Shown here: piece by piece, positions 8,648 to 17,764 of the stretch
How the letters are laid out: the number at the start of each line of letters is the position of its first letter
How positions within the stretch are numbered: position 1 is the first letter of the stretch
Assembly: GCA_017305515.1 (NCBI GenBank)
Contig: JAFKKP010000303.1
Span: 1-60,943, forward strand
DNA length: 60,943 nt
Origin: Hyphomicrobiales bacterium
GTDB lineage: Bacteria; Pseudomonadota; Alphaproteobacteria; Rhizobiales; Xanthobacteraceae
Reading direction: 5' to 3'
The notes under the pieces: generated by a model
Database searches by the model: none
What the model was told of the DNA's origin: nothing
Seen by the model: only the letters and a program-made list of their open reading frames with translations
Made by a program: the position numbers and the translations under genes

Positions 8648-8728
8648 GGACATCGACCAGAATAAGGGCTGCTCAGAGAGCGGGGATAGCTCGGCCTGTC
8701 ACGAAATGTTGCGAACGAGCGCGCGAGT

Positions 8729-9076
8729 TCACAAACCCGCTTTGGCGTAGTCGTCTTCCTTGAATCCGACCAGCAGCTTCTTGCCTGCTTCGAGCACCGG
8801 ACGCTTTATCATCGACGGCTGCGCCAGCATCAGCGCCAGCGCCTTCTTCTCGGTGATGTTCGCTTTGTCCTTATCGGGGAGCTTACGGAACGTCGTGCCG
8901 GCGCGGTTGAGCAGCGTTTCCCATCCCGCCTGCCTGGCCCATTTTTCCAGATGCGCCTTATCGATGCCCTCGGCCTTGTAGTCGTGGAATGAATAGACGA
9001 CGCCCTTCTTGTCGAGCCAGGCGCGCGCCTTTTTCATCGTGTCGCAGTTCTTGATGCCGTAGATGGTGATGGGCAC
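8729..9076 (-). CDS. ArsC/Spx-family protein (YffB-like)
   Basis: 115-residue thioredoxin-fold protein of the ArsC/YffB family. It opens MPITIYGIKNCDTMKKARAWL, with a single cysteine at residue 11 (NCDTMKKA) in place of the CX3 arsenate-reductase site, and has the family segment MIKRPVLE at about 89-96, including the conserved arginine. YffB-like members are probably glutathione-dependent thiol reductases; no partner ars genes occur here, so arsenate reduction is not supported. The length is normal. The neighbouring ArsR gene is divergent and paired with an AHSA1 protein, so it should not be read as part of an arsenic operon. Confidence 0.85.
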   Translation of the reverse strand: MPITIYGIKNCDTMKKARAWLDKKGVVYSFHDYKAEGIDKAHLEKWARQAGWETLLNRAGTTFRKLPDKDKANITEKKALALMLAQPSMIKRPVLEAGKKLLVGFKEDDYAKAGL

Positions 9077-9127
9077 GCCGCAACCTCCCGTTTATCACGT
9101 CCTTTATAGAATGGGCCGCGCGGTCTG

Positions 9128-9146
9128 AGCGGCGATCCGCGCCGCT
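9128..9146. repeat. Small perfect hairpin in divergent promoter region
   Basis: AGCGGCG, five bases, CGCCGCT, between the ArsC-like start and the ArsR operator. No T-run; role unknown, possibly a 5' UTR hairpin for the ArsC-like transcript. Confidence 0.3.
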
Positions 9147-9195
9147 ATCCCCAATTCTCAAAACGGCAAGAAACCCCCTTGACGTGGACCCTTCT

Positions 9196-9221
9196 TTTAT
9201 TTAAGTAATGACTTAAATAAA
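9196..9221. promoter_or_regulatory. ArsR autoregulatory operator
   Basis: An exact 11-bp inverted repeat, TTTATTTAAGT / ACTTAAATAAA with a 4-base spacer, ends nine bases before the ArsR start. It is strikingly AT-rich in a GC-rich setting. Position and symmetry are those of an ArsR-family operator. Confidence 0.8.
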
Positions 9222-9230
9222 GAACGCGAC

Positions 9231-9554
9231 ATGGATCACCTCTCAGCCACCTTCAAAGCCCTCGCCGATCCCACGCGGCGCGCGATTCTGGCGCGGCTGG
9301 CGCGCGGCGAAACCTCGGTCATGGAGTTGGCGAAGCCCTTCGACATGAGCCTGCCGGCGGTGTCGCAGCATCTGAAGGTTCTGGAAGGCGCCGGCCTCAT
9401 CAAGCGCGGGCGCGATGCACAGTGGCGGCCCTGCACGCTCGATGCGCGCGGCATCAAGGACGCGGCGCAGTGGCTCGATCAGTATCGGAAATTCTGGGAC
9501 GAGAGCTTCGGCAAGCTCGACAAATATCTCAAGGACGTACAGTCGAAGGAGTGA
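9231..9554 (+). CDS. ArsR-family transcriptional regulator
   Basis: 107-residue winged-helix repressor. The fold is visible end to end: FKALADPTRRAILARL at 9-24, the recognition helix region MSLPAVSQHLKVLEGAGLI at about 44-62, and a wing with RGRDAQWRPC. It lacks the metal-binding CxC of true ArsR/SmtB sensors, placing it in the subgroup that accompanies AHSA1/SRPBCC proteins. The SRPBCC gene starts four bases downstream. The palindrome directly upstream suggests autorepression. The ligand is unknown. Confidence 0.9.
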   Translation: MDHLSATFKALADPTRRAILARLARGETSVMELAKPFDMSLPAVSQHLKVLEGAGLIKRGRDAQWRPCTLDARGIKDAAQWLDQYRKFWDESFGKLDKYLKDVQSKE

Positions 9555-9558
9555 TGCA

Positions 9559-10038
9559 ATGACGACGATGAAAACAACGGCCAGCGTGGCGGACGATCAG
9601 CCGACGATCACGACCGAGCGCGAATTCGCAGCACCTCCCGCTCTGGTGTTTCGCGCCCACACCGATCCCGACGCGCTGAAGGTCTGGTACGGCCCGAATG
9701 GATTTACCGTCACCGTGATCGCGATGGATTTTCGCGTCGGCGGGCAATTCCGTTTCACCATGCATGGACCCGACGGCACCGACTATCCCAACCGCATGGT
9801 CTATCGCGAGATCGTGCCGTCGCAGCGCCTCGTCTATCGTCACGGCTCAGATATCGACGACGATCCGAATGCATTCGACGTAGTGGTGACGTTCAAGGAT
9901 TTGGGATCGGGCCGCACGCATATGACGAAAATCGCGACCTTCCCTTCCATCGAGGCGCGCAACGCCGTGATGAAGTTCGGCGCGGTCGAACTCGGCAAAC
10001 AGACGATCGAGAAGCTGGCGGCTTATCTGAAAGTCTAG
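9559..10038 (+). CDS. AHSA1/SRPBCC-domain protein
   Basis: 159-residue START-like protein of the activator-of-Hsp90 (AHSA1) group. Family landmarks: TITTEREFAAPPALVFRAHT at about 15-34, a segment around LKVWYGPNGF, VGGQFRFTMHGPDG and the C-terminal helix from ARNAVMKF on. Such proteins bind hydrophobic ligands in a helix-grip cavity. The start follows AAGGAG overlapping the ArsR stop, so the pair is translationally linked; a shared effector-handling role is likely but undefined. It converges with the chemotaxis receptor, five bases away. Confidence 0.85.
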   Translation: MTTMKTTASVADDQPTITTEREFAAPPALVFRAHTDPDALKVWYGPNGFTVTVIAMDFRVGGQFRFTMHGPDGTDYPNRMVYREIVPSQRLVYRHGSDIDDDPNAFDVVVTFKDLGSGRTHMTKIATFPSIEARNAVMKFGAVELGKQTIEKLAAYLKV

Positions 10039-10043
10039 GCGCG

Positions 10044-11480
10044 TTACTTGAGGCGGAAGCCCATGCGGAACGCGCCCCAGTGGCGGCCGCGCACGAAGAT
10101 CGGCGACGACAGGTCTTTCATGAGCACGAACTGCCCGCCGCCCATGTCGCGGCGGTAGGTTTGCAGCATGAACGGCTTGGTGTTGGCGCCGACCTTCTTC
10201 ACCGCGCGATCGTTGAACAGGCGGCGGTTGCGGCAGTTGGCATTATTCCACACCGGGTCCTTGCCCTGCGGCTGGCGATAGTTCGGATTGTGCGTCGGCA
10301 GATAGCCGCCCTTCGCCCACGCGACGCAGAACACAACACGCGGATCGATGAACTGGATCGGGTCCTGAATGGCTGGAAGAACGCGATCCGTGAACGCGAC
10401 ATAGTCGGTCATGTATTGCTTTGGATCGGTGCCGGGAATTTCGCGATAGTTTTCGTCGAACAACTTTTCGAGCGTGACGTCGCCGCGCACGATGCCGTCC
10501 TCGAACGCGTCGGCGATTTTCTTCGCCGTGCCGATGACCACCGGCACCAGCGCGCCGTCGGCCGTTTCCATGCCGCTGTCGGCGATGGACTGAATCAATT
10601 CTTCCGACGTTTCAAGCACAGCCTCGACGCGGTCGTCAGCAGCCTGCAAGTCTTTCGACGACAATTCGACGCCTTTGGCGAGGTCCGTCAGTTCCGCGAT
10701 CACCGCATTGCAATGACCGAGATTGTCGCCGGCCGCGCCTGCGATGGCATCGACATCGCGGCCGACGAGGGAGAAATCTTCGTGCACGCGGCCGATCACG
10801 TCGCGCACCCGGTCGGCACCCTCGCCGGCATGTTTGGCGTGGCGCGTGGCGGCGACACTTTCTTCAATCAGCCGGCTGACTTCGGCGTCGAGATTGCGGA
10901 CGGTATCGCCGATCTGCAATGTCGCGGTGCGTGTCGCGTCGGCGAGGCTTTTCACCTCTGCCGCGACGACGGCAAATCCCTTGCCGGCAGCGCCTGCGCG
11001 CGCGGCTTCGATGGTGGCGTTGAGTGCGAGCAGATTGGTCTGCTTGGCAATGGTCTCGATCACGCCGGAAACCTTTGCGACCTCCGACAAAACCGTGCTG
11101 ACCGAGCCGAGCCGCTGTTCCATGCGACTGACCGAGCCGATCAGGTCCGACGTGTGCTTGGCCGCCGACGACACCGCATCCCGCGCGCCGCCGATTTCAT
11201 TCACCGCGCTCGCGGTCGCCGCCTGCACGGCGCGCGTCGTCTCGTTGATCTGATGGTTGGCCGCGACCATCGTGTTGGCCGCTTCGCTCAACTGGCCGAA
11301 CTGCGCGGACTGTTTCGAGACCCGCTCGGCGACGTAATGCAGATTGCCGAGCACATCGGCAAGTTCGACGCCGAGCTGGCCGATGCCGTTTGAGAGGTCG
11401 TCGAGCAGCGCCGTTGAGTTCGGCTGCGGCGCGTCGATTTTCGGAGCTGTCGCGCTGGTCATTCGGACGGCAGTAACCAT
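10044..11480 (-). CDS. Soluble methyl-accepting chemotaxis protein
   Basis: 478-residue receptor with no membrane segment or HAMP domain. Residues 30-320 are a long coiled coil with the MCP signalling hairpin tip, [20 protein letters not shown], at about 144-163. The C-terminal 150 residues form a separate conserved domain (from about IPGTDPKQY to [20 protein letters not shown]) that I recall from many alphaproteobacterial MCPs and which probably senses a cytoplasmic signal. The sensor being C-terminal to the signalling hairpin is a less common layout. No che genes are nearby. An alternative in-frame start is at 11462; neither has a clear ribosome site. Confidence 0.88.
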   Translation of the reverse strand: MVTAVRMTSATAPKIDAPQPNSTALLDDLSNGIGQLGVELADVLGNLHYVAERVSKQSAQFGQLSEAANTMVAANHQINETTRAVQAATASAVNEIGGARDAVSSAAKHTSDLIGSVSRMEQRLGSVSTVLSEVAKVSGVIETIAKQTNLLALNATIEAARAGAAGKGFAVVAAEVKSLADATRTATLQIGDTVRNLDAEVSRLIEESVAATRHAKHAGEGADRVRDVIGRVHEDFSLVGRDVDAIAGAAGDNLGHCNAVIAELTDLAKGVELSSKDLQAADDRVEAVLETSEELIQSIADSGMETADGALVPVVIGTAKKIADAFEDGIVRGDVTLEKLFDENYREIPGTDPKQYMTDYVAFTDRVLPAIQDPIQFIDPRVVFCVAWAKGGYLPTHNPNYRQPQGKDPVWNNANCRNRRLFNDRAVKKVGANTKPFMLQTYRRDMGGGQFVLMKDLSSPIFVRGRHWGAFRMGFRLK

Positions 11481-11572
11481 TCGTTAATACAGAGTACGAA
11501 TTTACAGCCGAAAGATGAATAACTTATTCCGAAGCGGCGATTTCGCGGGCGGATTGCCTGCGTTTTAGCCGG

Positions 11573-11923
11573 TCAGGGCGTCTTGCCGTCATCGATGGTG
11601 ACGACGACGGCGGCGTTCGCAATCACAATGGAGTCGCCGCCGCTTTGCGCCGGGATTTCGAGGCCGCCCTTGATCGCCTTCACCGTCACCGTGCCGTAGG
11701 GCAATTCCTTCGCCACCGCTGCCGTATCGACGCCTTCGGGATTGGGCACGCCGATGGTCACGTCGACAAGCATGTCGTCGCGCGTCTTGCCGAGCAGCGG
11801 GAAGAAACTGATGCTCGAATGACGGATGGCATCGGACACCGCGCGCCGCGCCGCCTTGGTCGCGTCCTTGCCGTGAACGTCGACGCCCATGCCCATCTCG
11901 GTGATACAGCGAACGCGTGCCAT
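11573..11923 (-). CDS. Lin0512-family protein
   Basis: 116-residue protein of the Lin0512 family (TIGR02058/PF09585), function unknown. Visible features: MARVRCITEMGMGVDVHGKD at the start, VTIGVPNPEGVD in the middle and a predicted beta-rich C-terminus. No signal peptide or membrane segment. Its start is only three bases after the guaA stop, so it is very probably cotranslated with GMP synthase; that link is the only functional clue. Confidence 0.8.
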   Translation of the reverse strand: MARVRCITEMGMGVDVHGKDATKAARRAVSDAIRHSSISFFPLLGKTRDDMLVDVTIGVPNPEGVDTAAVAKELPYGTVTVKAIKGGLEIPAQSGGDSIVIANAAVVVTIDDGKTP

Positions 11924-11926
11924 CTC

Positions 11927-13522
11927 TCACTCCCACTCAATCGTGCCGGGCGGTTTCGACGTCACGTCATAGACCACGCGGTTGACGCCCTTCACCTCGT
12001 TGATGATGCGCGTCGCGGTTTCGCCGAGGAACGCCATGTCGAAATGATAGAAGTCCGCCGTCATGCCGTCGGTCGATGTCACCGCGCGCAGGCCCACGAC
12101 ATATTCATACGTGCGTCCGTCGCCCATGACGCCGACGGTCTTCACCGGCAATAGAACGGCGAATGCCTGCCAGATGGTGTCGTAGAGTCCGGCCTTGCGG
12201 ATCTGGTCGATGTAAACAGCATCCGCCTCGCGCAGAATGTCGAGCTTCTCGCGCGTGATCTCGCCGGGACAGCGGATCGCAAGCCCCGGTCCCGGAAACG
12301 GATGACGGCCGACGAAAATCTCCGGCAGACCGAGTTCGCGCCCGAGCGCCCTCACCTCGTCCTTGAACAATTCGCGCAACGGTTCGACGAGCTTCATGTT
12401 CATGCGCGCGGGCAAGCCACCGACATTGTGATGCGACTTGATGGTGACGCTCGGTCCGCCGGTGAACGACACGCTCTCGATCACGTCGGGATAGAGCGTG
12501 CCCTGCGCCAGATATTGCGCGCCGCCGATTTTCTTCGCCTCGTCGTCGAACACGTCGATGAACAATTTGCCGATGATCTTGCGCTTCTGTTCGGGATCGG
12601 TGACGCCATGAAGCGCATCGAGAAACGTCTTTGAGGCGTCCACATGCACCAGCGGAATGTTGTAGTGGTGCCGGAACAGTTCGACGACGGTCTTCGCCTC
12701 GTCCTTGCGCAGCATGCCGTGATCGACGAACACGCAGGTCAACTGATCGCCGATGGCTTCGTGAATCAGCACAGCCGCCACGGCTGAATCGACGCCGCCC
12801 GACAATCCGCAGATCACCTTGCCCTTGCCGACTTGTGCGCGGATTTTTTCCACCGCTTCCTCGCGGAAGGCGCGCATCGTCCAGTCGCCTTTCAGGGCGG
12901 CGACCTTGCGGACAAAGTTCTTGATGAGCTTCGCGCCGTCCGGCGTATGCACCACTTCGGGATGGAATTGCATCGCGTAGAATTTGCGCTTGTCGTCGGC
13001 GATCACCGAAATCGGCGAACCCGGTGCTTTCGCCACGCCGCGAAAGCCGTCCGGCAATTTCGTCACGCGGTCGCCGTGGCTCATCCACACATAGTGCTTT
13101 TCACCGACTTTCCAGACGCCGTCGAACAGCGCGCAGTTATCCGTCACCTCGATCAACGCGCGGCCGAACTCGCGGTGGTGCCCCGCTTCGACCGTGCCGC
13201 CCAATTGTTGCGCCAGAGTCTGTTCGCCGTAGCAGATGCCCAAAATGGGCACGCCCGCGTTCAAAATCGACATGGGTGCTGCTGGCGCGTCCGTGTCGAG
13301 CACCGAAGCAGGGCCGCCGGAGAGAATGACGGCCTTCGGCTTCATCTCTTTGAATGCGGCCTCGGCCTTCTGAAACGGCACGATCTCGGAATAGACGCCG
13401 TCCTCGCGCACGCGCCGCGCGATGAGCTGCGTCACCTGCGAGCCGAAATCGACAATCAGAATCTTCTCATGCGCGGCCGCCACATCTGGCGTCACGGAGG
13501 CTTTCTGGCTGTGGGCTGTCAT
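11927..13522 (-). CDS. guaA: GMP synthase (glutamine-hydrolysing)
   Basis: Converts XMP, glutamine and ATP to GMP. Class I amidotransferase domain at about 20-205 with nucleophile in GICYGEQ (Cys97); ATP-pyrophosphatase domain with P-loop [10 protein letters not shown] at about 240-249; dimerisation domain ending in the conserved [10 protein letters not shown]-terminus. 531 residues, close to the usual 520-540. The start at 13522 (MTAHSQKAS) is used because the open frame upstream runs into a palindromic repeat (13568-13686); the ribosome site is weak. It follows rsmB on the same strand, with guaB further upstream, so both steps from IMP to GMP are in the window. Confidence 0.96.
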   Translation of the reverse strand: MTAHSQKASVTPDVAAAHEKILIVDFGSQVTQLIARRVREDGVYSEIVPFQKAEAAFKEMKPKAVILSGGPASVLDTDAPAAPMSILNAGVPILGICYGEQTLAQQLGGTVEAGHHREFGRALIEVTDNCALFDGVWKVGEKHYVWMSHGDRVTKLPDGFRGVAKAPGSPISVIADDKRKFYAMQFHPEVVHTPDGAKLIKNFVRKVAALKGDWTMRAFREEAVEKIRAQVGKGKVICGLSGGVDSAVAAVLIHEAIGDQLTCVFVDHGMLRKDEAKTVVELFRHHYNIPLVHVDASKTFLDALHGVTDPEQKRKIIGKLFIDVFDDEAKKIGGAQYLAQGTLYPDVIESVSFTGGPSVTIKSHHNVGGLPARMNMKLVEPLRELFKDEVRALGRELGLPEIFVGRHPFPGPGLAIRCPGEITREKLDILREADAVYIDQIRKAGLYDTIWQAFAVLLPVKTVGVMGDGRTYEYVVGLRAVTSTDGMTADFYHFDMAFLGETATRIINEVKGVNRVVYDVTSKPPGTIEWE

Positions 13523-13567
13523 GGAAAGGAAATACGCGAGGGAATCGGGAGTCGCAACCCTCCGCAT

Positions 13568-13686
13568 GTCGTCCCCGCGAAGGCCGGGACCCATAACCAC
13601 AGGGTTTTCGGGTTTACAGGGATTTTTGCAACATCTCGTTCCAGATGTGCGACAGGGAGTATGGGTCCCGCTTTCGCGGGGACGAC
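13568..13686. repeat. REP-like inverted repeat between rsmB and guaA
   Basis: Outer arms GTCGTCCCCGCGAA...GGGACCCATA (13568-13595) and TATGGGTCCC...CGCGGGGACGAC (13660-13686) are near-perfect inverted copies around a 64-base centre. The sequence type (CCCGCGAA.GC.GGGACCCA) is a widespread proteobacterial intergenic palindrome. It fills the rsmB-guaA gap. Confidence 0.8.
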
Positions 13687-13695
13687 GATTGAAAG

Positions 13696-14994
13696 CTACT
13701 GCTTGCGCAGCACACTCACGAAAAACCCGTCCGTTCCGGTGCGGCGCGGGGTCATCAATAGGCCCTGTTCCGATTGCAGCGTGGCGGCGGAGAAATTGCC
13801 GGACTTATCGCCGAGCGCGGCGATTGTCTGCGCCGGCGGCACGATGGCGAATTCAGGGTGACGCTTGGCGAAAGCCGCAACCTGCTCGCCGTTTTCCTGC
13901 GGCAGCACCGAACACGTAATGTAGGCGATTCGACCGCCGGATTTGACGAGCGGCGCAGCCCGATCCAGCACCGCGATCTGGTCCTTGATACGGACTTCGA
14001 GTGCGCCGGGACGCATCCGCCATTTCGCGTCGGGGTTGCGCCGCCAGGTGCCGGTGCCGGTGCACGGCGCGTCAATGACAACAAGATCGGCGCTTGCCTT
14101 GATGTCACTTAACGTATCGTCCGGCCCTCGCGGCGTCCGGACCTCGGCGTTGTGAACGCCCGCGCGCGACAGCCGCTCGTGGATCGGCGCGAGTTGCCGC
14201 TTGTCGCGATCCGTCGCGATCAAGCGCCCCTTGCCGCTCATGAGTGCTGCCAGCGCCAGCGTCTTGCCGCCCGCGCCCGCGCACATGTCGATCACCTGCT
14301 CACCGGGTTTTGCGCCGGTGAATAGCGCCGCAAGCTGCGAGCCTTCGTCCTGCACTTCAACCGCGCCCTTGATGAAAACTTCCTCCGCATGCACGCCGGG
14401 ATTGCGTGCGTCGGCACCGAGTTCGATCCGCAATCCCACCGGCGACCACGGCGTTATCTTCGCGCCGAGATGAGCCAGCGATGCGAGAACCTTCTCGCGT
14501 TTGCCCTTCAGCGTGTTGACGCGCAGATCGAGCGGCGCGCGGCTCGCCATCGCGGTCGCTTCCGCCACCCGCTCGTCGCCGAACACCGCCTTGAATTGCG
14601 GATCGAGCCATTCGGGATAATCGCCTGCGACATGAGACGGCGCGCTGTCGAGCGAACGCGACGTCAGCGCATTGCGTTCGGCGTCGCTCAATGGCGCAGG
14701 CGCATGGCCCTCACCGTTGCAAAGCGCAGCAATCGCATCCGCATCGAGCGAGCGTTCGAGCCTGAGCATGCCGAGCAATCGCGCGCGCGGCGTCTCAGAG
14801 TCCATCAGATAGGCCGACGACGCCCGCCGCCGCAGCACGTCGAACACCAGACCCGAAATCGCGGCGCGGTCGCCCGACCCCGCAAAGCGATGCGAGCGGC
14901 CCCAATCCCTCAGCGCGTCAGCTGCGGGAATGCGCTGCGCGTCGATCAGCCCAAGAACTTCGATGGCTGCGGACAGCCGCGCGGCGGGAGTCAT
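13696..14994 (-). CDS. rsmB: RsmB/NOP-family RNA (cytosine-5) methyltransferase
   Basis: 432-residue S-adenosylmethionine-dependent m5C methyltransferase; RsmB modifies C967 of 16S rRNA. An N-terminal NusB-like helical region precedes the Rossmann domain, which shows [16 protein letters not shown] at about 233-248, the first motif [16 protein letters not shown] (motif IV Cys) at about 310 and the catalytic [13 protein letters not shown] (motif VI Cys) at about 360. Both cysteines expected of RsmB are present. It overlaps nothing; its stop is 9 bases from the repeat before guaA. Confidence 0.92.
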   Translation of the reverse strand: MTPAARLSAAIEVLGLIDAQRIPAADALRDWGRSHRFAGSGDRAAISGLVFDVLRRRASSAYLMDSETPRARLLGMLRLERSLDADAIAALCNGEGHAPAPLSDAERNALTSRSLDSAPSHVAGDYPEWLDPQFKAVFGDERVAEATAMASRAPLDLRVNTLKGKREKVLASLAHLGAKITPWSPVGLRIELGADARNPGVHAEEVFIKGAVEVQDEGSQLAALFTGAKPGEQVIDMCAGAGGKTLALAALMSGKGRLIATDRDKRQLAPIHERLSRAGVHNAEVRTPRGPDDTLSDIKASADLVVIDAPCTGTGTWRRNPDAKWRMRPGALEVRIKDQIAVLDRAAPLVKSGGRIAYITCSVLPQENGEQVAAFAKRHPEFAIVPPAQTIAALGDKSGNFSAATLQSEQGLLMTPRRTGTDGFFVSVLRKQ

Positions 14995-15016
14995 TGTCTT
15001 CCTTTGGTTCTCGCGA

Positions 15017-15439
15017 TCAGATCGCGAGGAACAGCTTCAACGCGAAGTAAACCCACATCGCCAACAGCACCATCGCGCTCGCGGCAAAAAAGCCGAAGCG
15101 GTAGCGCATGTCGTTCGACGTCGCGTAAACGCCTGCGTGCAGATAGCGCAGCGCGACGTAGACCCACGACAGCAGCACGATGACAAGATCGGCCTGCCGC
15201 AGCGGCAGCGCAAATGCGATCAGCGCGAAGAACAGCACCGGCATCTCGAACAGATTCATGTAGGTGTTGCTGATCTGGGTCGCCTTCTTGGGCCAGGCGT
15301 CCTGTCCGAGCGCGATCTGGGAGACGCGCACTTCCTTTGTCATGACCGCTTTCGTGCGAACGCGGAACATGCCCAACATCACGGCAAAAATCAGGAAGAC
15401 CAGCGCGAAAACCGGCGCCAACACCATCTGCACGCTCAT
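15017..15439 (-). CDS. MAPEG-family membrane protein
   Basis: 140-residue membrane protein with four hydrophobic helices (about 4-26, 65-85, 85-105 and 118-138), the fold of MAPEG (membrane-associated eicosanoid/glutathione metabolism) proteins. The typical NTYMNLFEMPVLFFAL segment, with conserved N and E residues, lies at about 58-73. Bacterial members are of unclear substrate; some have glutathione transferase activity. It precedes rsmB by 22 bases on the same strand. Confidence 0.85.
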   Translation of the reverse strand: MSVQMVLAPVFALVFLIFAVMLGMFRVRTKAVMTKEVRVSQIALGQDAWPKKATQISNTYMNLFEMPVLFFALIAFALPLRQADLVIVLLSWVYVALRYLHAGVYATSNDMRYRFGFFAASAMVLLAMWVYFALKLFLAI

Positions 15440-15585
15440 GTGAAATACCCCTTTTGAGAAAGCCCCAACCCGCTATAGCCGCCCGTCCCCGGCCTGACAA
15501 TCGACAGCCTGTTTGAACCTTTTTCTCCGGTGACGCGACACATGCCCGGAACGGCTTGCGGGGCACCGGCAAAAGGGAGGCTCAA

Positions 15586-15714
15586 ATGACCTGTATCGCA
15601 TCGATTTTGGACGGCCTGATTGCGGCCATCGACGGCTGGACCGCAAGCGTCCTGACCGCAACCGTGGCGGAGATCGAAGCCGCCTCGGGCAAGGACACGC
15701 GCAAGCACCGTTAA
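15586..15714 (+). CDS. Small protein of 42 residues, unrecognised
   Basis: A short open frame with a textbook ribosome site: AAAAGGGAGG ends six bases before the ATG. The product opens MTCIASILDGLIAAIDGWTA, an amphipathic or membrane-seeking helix of about 33 residues, and ends in a basic tail KDTRKHR. The third-position G/C bias looks like coding sequence. It lies alone between the divergent MAPEG gene and the Sel1 gene. I do not recognise the family; a membrane-associated small protein or a toxin-like peptide are both conceivable. Confidence 0.6.
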   Translation: MTCIASILDGLIAAIDGWTASVLTATVAEIEAASGKDTRKHR

Positions 15715-15847
15715 GCCGCGCAGGCGGCGCTCGAAATTTCATCACGTAACAATTTTCATTTTCGTTTGTTCTTGGTTCCCGCCGTCGGGCGCTTCCGCAC
15801 CCAATCGTTGCAAGCTATGCTTGCGCGTGCGGTGAAGCGGCGCGGCG

Positions 15848-16687
15848 ATGACGAAACGATCCAGCAAGTTCTTCAAATACGCAGCATTGCCGGCGGCAAT
15901 TTTGATTGCCGCCTGCGGCACCGCCTTCGCGCAATCGGCCGAGGCCGTGCTGTGCGACCGCGTCGCGGCGTTTCCGAGCGATCCGGACAAACCCGCAGAC
16001 GTCAAAGGCGTCGTGACGATTGCGCCAAGCGATGTCGATACTGCGATCAAGTTCTGCAAGCAGGCGGCAGCGAAAGGCTCGCGGCGTTTCAGCTTTCAGC
16101 TCGGCCGCGCCTATGAAGCCAATGGCGACACGCAGGCGGCGATTGCCGCTTACAAGAAAGCATCCGGCCAAGGCAGCGCATCGGCGATGTCGCGCCTTGC
16201 CTCGCTCGACAAGGGCGGCGCGCAGAGCGGCGAGACGCGAAAGATGTTCGAGCGTGCGGCGCAGGGCGGCGATCCGGTCGCGCTCAACAACATGGGCATG
16301 GCGTATGCGACGGGCGACGGCGTGCCGCTCGATTACGTGAAGGCGCGAAGCCTGTTTCAGCAGGCTGCCGACGGAAACAATGCGGACGCAATGTTTCAGC
16401 TCGGCCTGATGACGGAGCAAGGCGATGGTGGGCCGAAGGACGATGCCGCCGCACGCGCGCTCTACGAGAAGGCGGCGGCGCGCGATCAGATCGGCGCGCT
16501 GGAACGCGCGGGCGATTTCAATCTCGCCGGCCGAGGCGGGCCGAAGAACGAGGACGCCGCCAAGCGATACTACGAAAAGGCCGCAGCACTCGGCAGCGAC
16601 GACGCAAAAGCGGCGCTGAATCGGATGAAGTGTCCCTACACCATCAAGAGCAAGACCGGGCAGAAAGTCACCGACCTCTGCTTCTGA
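15848..16687 (+). CDS. Exported Sel1-like repeat protein
   Basis: 279 residues. A signal peptide covers 1-28 (hydrophobic YAALPAAILIAACGTAFA); the IAAC segment also allows a lipobox, so it could be a lipoprotein. Residues 60-265 hold about five Sel1-like repeats of about 36 residues, e.g. the block containing ALNNMGMAYATGDGVPLDY and the one with AMFQLGLMTEQGDGG. These alpha/alpha solenoids mediate protein contacts, often at the envelope. A pair of cysteines near the C-terminus (KCPYTIKS, LCF) may form a disulfide. Partner unknown. It converges with the curA-like gene. Confidence 0.85.
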   Translation: MTKRSSKFFKYAALPAAILIAACGTAFAQSAEAVLCDRVAAFPSDPDKPADVKGVVTIAPSDVDTAIKFCKQAAAKGSRRFSFQLGRAYEANGDTQAAIAAYKKASGQGSASAMSRLASLDKGGAQSGETRKMFERAAQGGDPVALNNMGMAYATGDGVPLDYVKARSLFQQAADGNNADAMFQLGLMTEQGDGGPKDDAAARALYEKAAARDQIGALERAGDFNLAGRGGPKNEDAAKRYYEKAAALGSDDAKAALNRMKCPYTIKSKTGQKVTDLCF

Positions 16688-16693
16688 TTTAGA

Positions 16694-17728
16694 TCAGGCC
16701 TTGTCGGGTCCGACGCGCACAAGCTGCTTGCCGAAATTCGCGCCCTTCAGAAGGCCCATGAATGCGCCGGGCGCGCTTTCGAGTCCCTCGGTGACGAATT
16801 CCTTGTGCTTGACCTTGCCGTCGCGAACCCATCCCGGCATGTCGCGGATGAACTCCGGATACATCGCGTTGAAATCGGAGACGATGAAGCCGCGGAAGTT
16901 CAGCCGCTTCACCAGAATGGCGCGCATGATCGAATTGGCCCATTTCGGCGCAGGCGTGTCTTTGCCGAAGATCGTGTTGTAGTCGGCGATCAGACCGCAC
17001 ACGGGAATGCGCGCGAACGCATTGAGCAGCGGATACACCGCCTCGAACACCGCGCCGCCGACATTCTCGAAATAGACATCGATACCTTTCGGGCACGCCG
17101 CCTTCAGTTTCGCGGCCATGTCGGGATCGCGGTGATCGATACACTCGTCGAAGCCGAGTTCCTTCTTCACGTAGTCGCACTTGTCCTTGCCGCCGGCGAT
17201 GCCGACCGCGCGGCAGCCCTTGATCTTCGCGATCTGTCCGACCGCCGACCCCACCGCGCCCGATGCGGCTGCGACAACCACCGTCTCGCCCGCTTTCGGT
17301 TTGCCGATTTCCAAGAGGCCCGTGTAGGCCGTCATGCCCGGCATGCCGAGCACGCCAACAGCCGTCGAGATCGGCGCGATTTTCGGGTCGATCTTGCGAA
17401 GCACCTTGCCGTCGGCGACCGCATATTGCTGCCAGCCGGTATGCGAAAGAACGATGTCGCCTTTCTTCAGATCAGGAAATTTCGAGTCCATCACCTCGCA
17501 GACCGCGCCGCCTTCCATCACGCCGTCGATCGGCACAGGTGCCGAATACGAAGGCCCGTCGCTCATGCGGCCGCGCATGTAGGGATCGAGCGACAGCCAG
17601 ATCGTGCGCAACAGTACCTGGCCGTCATTCGGCGACGGGATCGCGTAATCCTCGATGCGGAAATCGCTCTGTTTCGGCTCGCCGACGGGACGCGATGCGA
17701 GAACCACTCGTTTTGCTGACTGGGCCAT
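16694..17728 (-). CDS. NADP-dependent oxidoreductase (CurA/LTB4 dehydrogenase type)
   Basis: 344-residue zinc-free medium-chain reductase that reduces double bonds of alpha,beta-unsaturated carbonyls with NADPH. Visible: RPVGEPKQSDF near the start, LDPYMRGRMSD at about 47-57, the Rossmann motif AASGAVGSAVGQIAK at about 154-168 and KCDYVKKELGFDECIDHR at about 183-200. No catalytic zinc ligands. CurA (curcumin reductase) is the best-known homologue; the natural substrate here is unknown. It follows the conserved hypothetical at 17765 by 36 bases on the same strand. Confidence 0.88.
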   Translation of the reverse strand: MAQSAKRVVLASRPVGEPKQSDFRIEDYAIPSPNDGQVLLRTIWLSLDPYMRGRMSDGPSYSAPVPIDGVMEGGAVCEVMDSKFPDLKKGDIVLSHTGWQQYAVADGKVLRKIDPKIAPISTAVGVLGMPGMTAYTGLLEIGKPKAGETVVVAAASGAVGSAVGQIAKIKGCRAVGIAGGKDKCDYVKKELGFDECIDHRDPDMAAKLKAACPKGIDVYFENVGGAVFEAVYPLLNAFARIPVCGLIADYNTIFGKDTPAPKWANSIMRAILVKRLNFRGFIVSDFNAMYPEFIRDMPGWVRDGKVKHKEFVTEGLESAPGAFMGLLKGANFGKQLVRVGPDKA

Positions 17729-17764
17729 GATGTTTCCTCAACTCACCAACTGAACTTTTTTAAA

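Noticed and set aside
8729-9554. Arsenic resistance operon
   Set aside because: The ArsC-like protein is of the YffB type, the ArsR lacks the metal-binding cysteines, and no arsB/acr3 is present; genes are divergent.
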